A stretch of 64,000 nt of DNA, from positions 20,515,547 to 20,579,546 of the forward strand of contig NW_004955433.1 of NCBI RefSeq assembly GCF_000276665.1, given 5' to 3'. Position numbers and translations under genes: made by a program. The stretch is from Chinchilla lanigera. Lineage: Eukaryota; Chordata; Mammalia; Rodentia; Chinchillidae. Shown here piece after piece: positions 59,920-64,000 of the stretch (its first letter is position 1; every line of letters begins with the position of its first letter). A model generated the notes under the pieces. The model saw only the letters and a list, made by a program, of their open reading frames with translations, had not been told where the DNA came from and made no database searches.

Positions 59920-60375
59920 CTGCCAACAACCTCCCATTCAACCATTTTTCTATCATGCTGTCCTGAGCTACTAAGGTGCCCTGCAACTCAGCCGCATTCA
60001 AATCCCTTGAATGGGCTTGGTTATTTTCTTCCCAGTTGGGCATTTGCATGTTGTCCATCTTTTGTGTATACACATTCCATGGCTTTGCCTTGGTCATCAA
60101 TAAGTCGGTTTGATTTTTTGTGCAGCTCACCAGAAATGCTGAGTCCTCTAGGAAGGCATCACAGAATCTTCTGAAGGATAAGAATCCATGGGGTACTCTT
60201 ATAACATCATTTGTTTCCTTCGAGCATTTATCAGACTCTCTTAAAAAAATGTGTATATATAAATTTATCCCCCAGTAGTGTCTAAGATGTCATTCAGCTG
60301 AATGTGCTCATGTTCATATCTCCTGTGTGTAATTCCATGTCTAGCTTATAACATGAACTCAGTAAACCATTACTG
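59920..60375 (+). mobile_element. L2 LINE 3' part
   Basis: 'cctctaggaaggcatcacag' (consensus 'cctccaggaagccttccct'), 'gagcatttatcagactctc' (consensus 'tagcacttatcacactgt') and 'taacatgaactcagtaaacc' (consensus 'acatagtaggtgctcaataaa') occur in order. The open frames here on both strands are incidental. Confidence 0.65.
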
Positions 60376-60905
60376 AGAAAAAATAAAGATACTATGCATT
60401 TCTATCCAGCTCTTCAAACTTTCACTCAAGTGGATTTAATCTGTAAGTTTATTGGGAGGGTTTCACTGTTAATATCTGCTCTGTTACACCTTTTGGCAAG
60501 GAGCATGCTTCTAAGTCTTCTTTGCCCCAGAGTACAAAGGTAGGCATTGGCTGGGTAATCAGAGAAAATCAGGCATGAACATGGTTTTACAGGTGAAACT
60601 GATTTTGATTGAGTGAACTGAAAGACCAGCCAAAGCTATTTGTAAATGCAGATGTTTCTCCGGTCTGACTTCCAATATTTGTGAGAAGTCCATGCTCATT
60701 CCCTGGAAACACTGCCCAAGCCCCTCTTGCTTCTGCAAAGGCAGATGCAGAGCAGAGCACTAATAGAACTAAGACATGTGGGATGACAGGCTCCACTTAA
60801 CATTCTCGCAGATAAATAGATCTAGGACTTGGAAACAAAATCTTCTAACATCAAAAAACTGAATTGATTTTTAAAGTATAGTTTTAATATTAGATATTAG
60901 CGTCT
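60376..60905. other. Unannotated sequence
   Basis: No element recognised. A minus-strand open frame at 60587-60796 with a signal-peptide-like start is discussed under rejected items. Confidence 0.4.
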
Positions 60906-60966
60906 CCCTCCTCTCTATTTCACCTCTCTCTCTTTCTCTCTCGCCGCCTACTCTCCCTCTCTCTCA
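60906..60966. repeat. (CT)n-rich pyrimidine tract
   Basis: Imperfect CT repeats 'tctctctctttctctctc' interrupted by 'gccgcctactc'. Confidence 0.85.
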
Positions 60967-61077
60967 AACAGAAAGAAGTTTGCAATACCAAAAGAGTGAG
61001 ATAAAATTTTATCCTTCTGATAAGTACTACAATTGCATTTCAGCCTATAGATAACATCTTCTTAAAGCCATTTTAGA

Positions 61078-61243
61078 GCCAGGCATGGTGATGCATGCTT
61101 GTAATCCCAGCACTCGGGAGGCTGAGGCAGAAGGATCATTGTGAGTTCAAGGCCAGCCTGGGCTACAAAATGAGCTCAAGGCCAGCCTGAACTGCATAGC
61201 GAGACCCTGCCTCAAAAACTCACACAAAAAAACCAAAACAAAA
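61078..61243 (+). mobile_element. B1-type SINE, well preserved
   Basis: 'gccaggcatggtgatgcatg', 'gtaatcccagcactcgggag' and the modules 'ggccagcctgggctacaaaa' / 'ggccagcctgaactgcatag' are followed by 'cgagaccctgcctcaaaaa'. It is the best-preserved B1 of the window and a good reference for the local subfamily. Confidence 0.94.
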
Positions 61244-63095
61244 TCTATCTTAGAAATGAAGTTGATGAGCACTGGTGCTCTTTCAAAATCAAATACTTCC
61301 AGATATTTATATAACTGCTTGATTCACAGTTTTATTGGCAATGTACATTAATGGTTCTCTCTAAATAATGCTATATCATTTTCTACATTGCAAGGTTCAT
61401 GTTAGGTTTTATTATCACTCTCTGAACCACTCGATAAATTTTGATGCTTTGAAAATATTTAACAGTCAGCTGTCATCAACTGATCAGATGTAAGCAGTTT
61501 CTTAGATTAAATAAGATGAAATGAGATTTGGGCCTGTCACATTTTTTCTTGGCTTTTCAGTCATTATTTAAATTATATTTTTGGTCATACAGTGACATTC
61601 TTTAAAACAATGTAACACTCAGAAACTTCAAACATGAGGATATGTAAATATATTGATATAACAAAGTCATGTCATATGCAGTTAAACTAAAAAGCATGTT
61701 ATGTATACACAGAGTATATTAATATTTTTTCAAATAAAAATGATAGAAAATAGCAAAATATGAGCATAAATGAGTTTGAATGTCTAAATGAATAGTCAGT
61801 AGAATGTAGTATCTTAGGAAACGAGTTCTGGATGAGCTCTCTTGGATTCAATAGTTGTTAAATACCAAATGTTACTAAAAAAATAGGTATTAGTAATTAA
61901 AGAAAGGGATTGCATCACTTTTTGCTTCACTTCCATAATTTATAGGATGTAAACAGTAGAAAGAGCTTGTTCAGAAGAGGGAAAGAGGTGATGCATTGAA
62001 AATGTCTAAAGTGTCATGAACAGAAGCTGTAGGAAAATATCACAAAGGGTTTTATACATCATATATAGAGACTAAAAGTGCATTTTAGAAAGTATTACTG
62101 TGAATTGCTATATTTAGCTGTTTCTGTTTTCATTTTTTTTCTTCTGTTTTAAGAAAGAATAAATAAATGTGACTTATCCAACCACAAAAATACATATTGA
62201 GAATTTTCCTATTAAATGGCTCTCCTCCTAACTCTGCTCAGCACCTGCACAACTTTCATTGATTTTCAGCACCACTGAGTGGGCCCATGGAAATGTGTTA
62301 CTCACAGGAATATAGTACACTACTCTTCAATATAAAATTCAAGCTCATGTGCTATCAGGTAAGAGAGAAATTTCAGCAAGTATCGGTCCAAATTTTAATA
62401 GAACAAAATATTCAGCTTCTAGTTTTTATTTAATAGGCATCAGACACAACACTAAAAAGTAAGGCACCAGAGTATCCCTTAGGAAAGCTTCCCAGGAAAA
62501 GGCAGAACATAATTCTGTTCAGGGCAATCATATTTTACTAAAGGAAGCCTTACTGTACATAACTTTACCAGGGAGCTTAGATTAAATTTTGCCCTCTAAC
62601 ACCCACAGCATCTTGTGCTGCATCAAACAGATACTTAATATTGTTGAATAGATTCCCAGTGAACAAAAATTTGAAATAAATTATATAAATGTGCATTATT
62701 AGAAAGATTTACTTGAAGAGAGAGTATGTCTCCAATGGTGATTTCTTTAGGTCTGTATTATTAAACTTCTTCTTCCAAAAATGTTGGCTGATTTAACTGA
62801 CTGTCCTTGTCTCATATGCCAAATGTATGGAACTAGAAATCGTATAGGCAGGGTTAGTTGAGCACTCTAATTCTACAGCTCAGTGGGTTTGATGCATTAA
62901 AAAGAGGTTAGTGGTGTAGATTCAGTGGTCTTGGTCTTCTCATCTCTTCTCATCAAGCCAAATTAACAGGAGAGTCTTTCCCTGCAAGAATTAATTTTCA
63001 AACAAGAAAGCATTCTTAATGTATATGAAGCACAGCGAGTGTCATGTAGTTGCTATAAAATTTCTATAGAGTACCTAGAGATCTATGTTCTTATG
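61244..63095. other. Repeat-poor AT-rich stretch
   Basis: About 1.85 kb in which I recognise no element or gene. Confidence 0.4.
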
Positions 63096-63244
63096 GTTGT
63101 TAATTTTATGCATCAACTTAATTAGACCAGGAGATACCCACAATTGGTTCAACGCTATTTGTGGATGTGTTTGTTGAACACTATTTCTGCATGATATAGC
63201 ATTTGATTCCATAGAGGTAATAAAGCACATTATGCTCCACAATG

Positions 63245-63578
63245 TGCTTTGCTATGCTTTTTACCTAAAGTGGCCCTGAAAGCCTCACATGTGTAGAAGG
63301 TGATGGAGTTATTTCTGTGCAGAGACTTGCTGGTAGGAAGTGGGATCAGGGAAGAAGAAGCAGATCACTGTGAGTGTGAGCTCAAAGGGCTCATCTCCCA
63401 GGCTTCTGCCTTCACTTTCTGCTTCCTTCCCTCCATCAGCTGAGCAGCTTGCCTCTGCCAGACCCTTTCATAATGTTCCTGCTGCCTGCAAGGACTGAAA
63501 ATCTTAAAACATAAGGCAAAATAAATGTCTCCTTCTATACATTGCATGTGTTTGGTATTTGTCCTAGTGACTAAGACA
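63245..63578 (+). mobile_element. MT/ORR1-like MaLR LTR nested in MLT1-like LTR
   Basis: It starts 'tgctttgctatgctttttac', contains 'gccctgaaagcctcacatgt' and 'gcaaaataaatgtctcc', and ends 'gtcctagtgactaagaca', TG to CA. No clean 5-bp duplication remains, but the flanks rejoin correctly. It differs from the 31767-type LTRs and probably represents another subfamily. Confidence 0.72.
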
Positions 63579-63789
63579 TGGGTGGGTCTCATCTTATAAC
63601 TTGAAGGCCTGAATAGAGTATAAAGACAAGGATTTTTTTTCTCTCTCTGCTTGATTATATTTCAGCCAAAACATCATAATTTTACAAAGACTGAAATTTA
63701 TATTGTTCACTTTCCTGGGTCATCAGTTTATTGACTGGAACTCTTGAACTTTTCAGCCTCCATAATAATGTGCACTAATTCGTTATATT

Positions 63790-63797
<8 letters not shown>

Positions 63798-63832
<35 letters not shown>
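63798..63832. repeat. (CT)n microsatellite
   Basis: About 17 CT units at the 3' end of the MLT1-like LTR, where this family normally has TCTCTC or TATATC runs. Confidence 0.93.
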
Positions 63833-63834
<2 letters not shown>

Positions 63835-64000
63835 ACTCATATTTCTGTGCTATTGAGTTTATCTCCTTAATACTGTCCCAAGGTATTAATTCTTGGTTTG
63901 GATGTTCAAAAACAGTGGATTCCTGGACTGATTTTTAACCTGAACGTTGTCTCATTTGCATGGGCATCTCAATTCCCTTTGGAAATAAACACCTAGATGT
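63833..64000. other. Unannotated end of window
   Basis: Nothing recognised in the last 168 bases. Confidence 0.4.

Larger units (their letters stand above)
63096..63832 (+). mobile_element. MLT1-like MaLR LTR split by a younger LTR
   Basis: The left part reads 'ttgttaattttatgcatcaa', 'tggatgtgtttgttgaac' and 'tatgctccacaatg'. The right part resumes with 'tgggtgggtctcatcttata', 'gaaggcctgaatagagtata', 'tctctctgcttga', 'ggaactcttgaacttttcag' and 'cctccataataatgtgc', then (CT)n. Joining the two sides restores the family's 'aatgtgggtgggcctc' block, which shows precise insertion. Family name from memory. Confidence 0.7.

Noticed and set aside
60587..60796. Minus-strand open frame with a signal-peptide-like N terminus (hydrophobic 'VLVLLVLC' then 'SAFA|EA')
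   Set aside because: The frame starts with GTG, has a TAA immediately upstream and contains no in-frame ATG. It has no recognisable mature domain. A hydrophobic run in 69 codons is easily chance.

Overview
The window looks like non-coding nuclear DNA from a rodent. I found no exon, CpG island, rRNA, functional tRNA or CRISPR array that I can support. The open frames are short (none above about 124 codons). Many lack an ATG, fall inside repeats or simple sequence, or cross the assembly gap. The stretch is either a gene desert or the inside of a very long intron; the sequence alone does not decide which.

The rodent assignment rests on the repeats. There are 7SL-derived B1 SINEs with the duplicated 'aggccagcctg' module (10741, 14077, 27029, 35713, 56602, 61078). 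There are tRNA-derived ID-type SINEs with A and B boxes and A-rich tails (3830, 19503, 25250-, 33852, 34766, 35508-, 38165, 39080, 39808), and ID-B1 dimers of the B4 type (12855-, 20389-). There are also MT/ORR1-like MaLR LTRs ending in 'aagtaaccaagaca'. The monomers do not look like mouse or rat copies, so a non-murid rodent is more likely. Beaver or a relative is my guess, with low confidence.

Layout. 1-14 kb: sparse repeats (an old antisense MLT1-like LTR, one young ID, a MIR, three MaLR LTRs, B1 and B4 SINEs). 14.4 kb: a 100-base run of N beside a (TC)n tract. 14.5-24 kb: many microsatellites and minisatellites, an old antisense L1 3' region, a B4 SINE split by expanded simple repeats, and an antisense L1 interrupted by a Tigger-like DNA transposon. 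24-27 kb: antisense LINE sequence carrying a 113-bp tandem duplication and an ID, then an L1 with an inversion, then B1 and MIR pieces. 27.2-31.7 kb: largely unannotated. 31.8-40 kb: the densest repeat zone, with a MaLR LTR with exact target-site duplication, an old sense L1M with three later ID insertions, a B1, an antisense mariner remnant, further LTRs and a 108-bp tandem duplication. 40-51 kb: mostly unannotated sequence with a diverged tandem duplication and MIR/L2 fragments. 51.2 kb: a MaLR LTR with an internal duplication. 52-59 kb: mostly unannotated. 59-60.4 kb: two mariner transposase ends in inverted arrangement, then an L2. 61 kb: B1. 63-64 kb: an MLT1-like LTR split by a younger MaLR LTR.

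There are no co-operating genes to describe. The information here is the insertion history, read from nesting and target-site duplications, and a few long repeat-poor blocks that could hold regulatory elements. Family names come from remembered consensus patterns, not a database search. I found no undescribed functional system.
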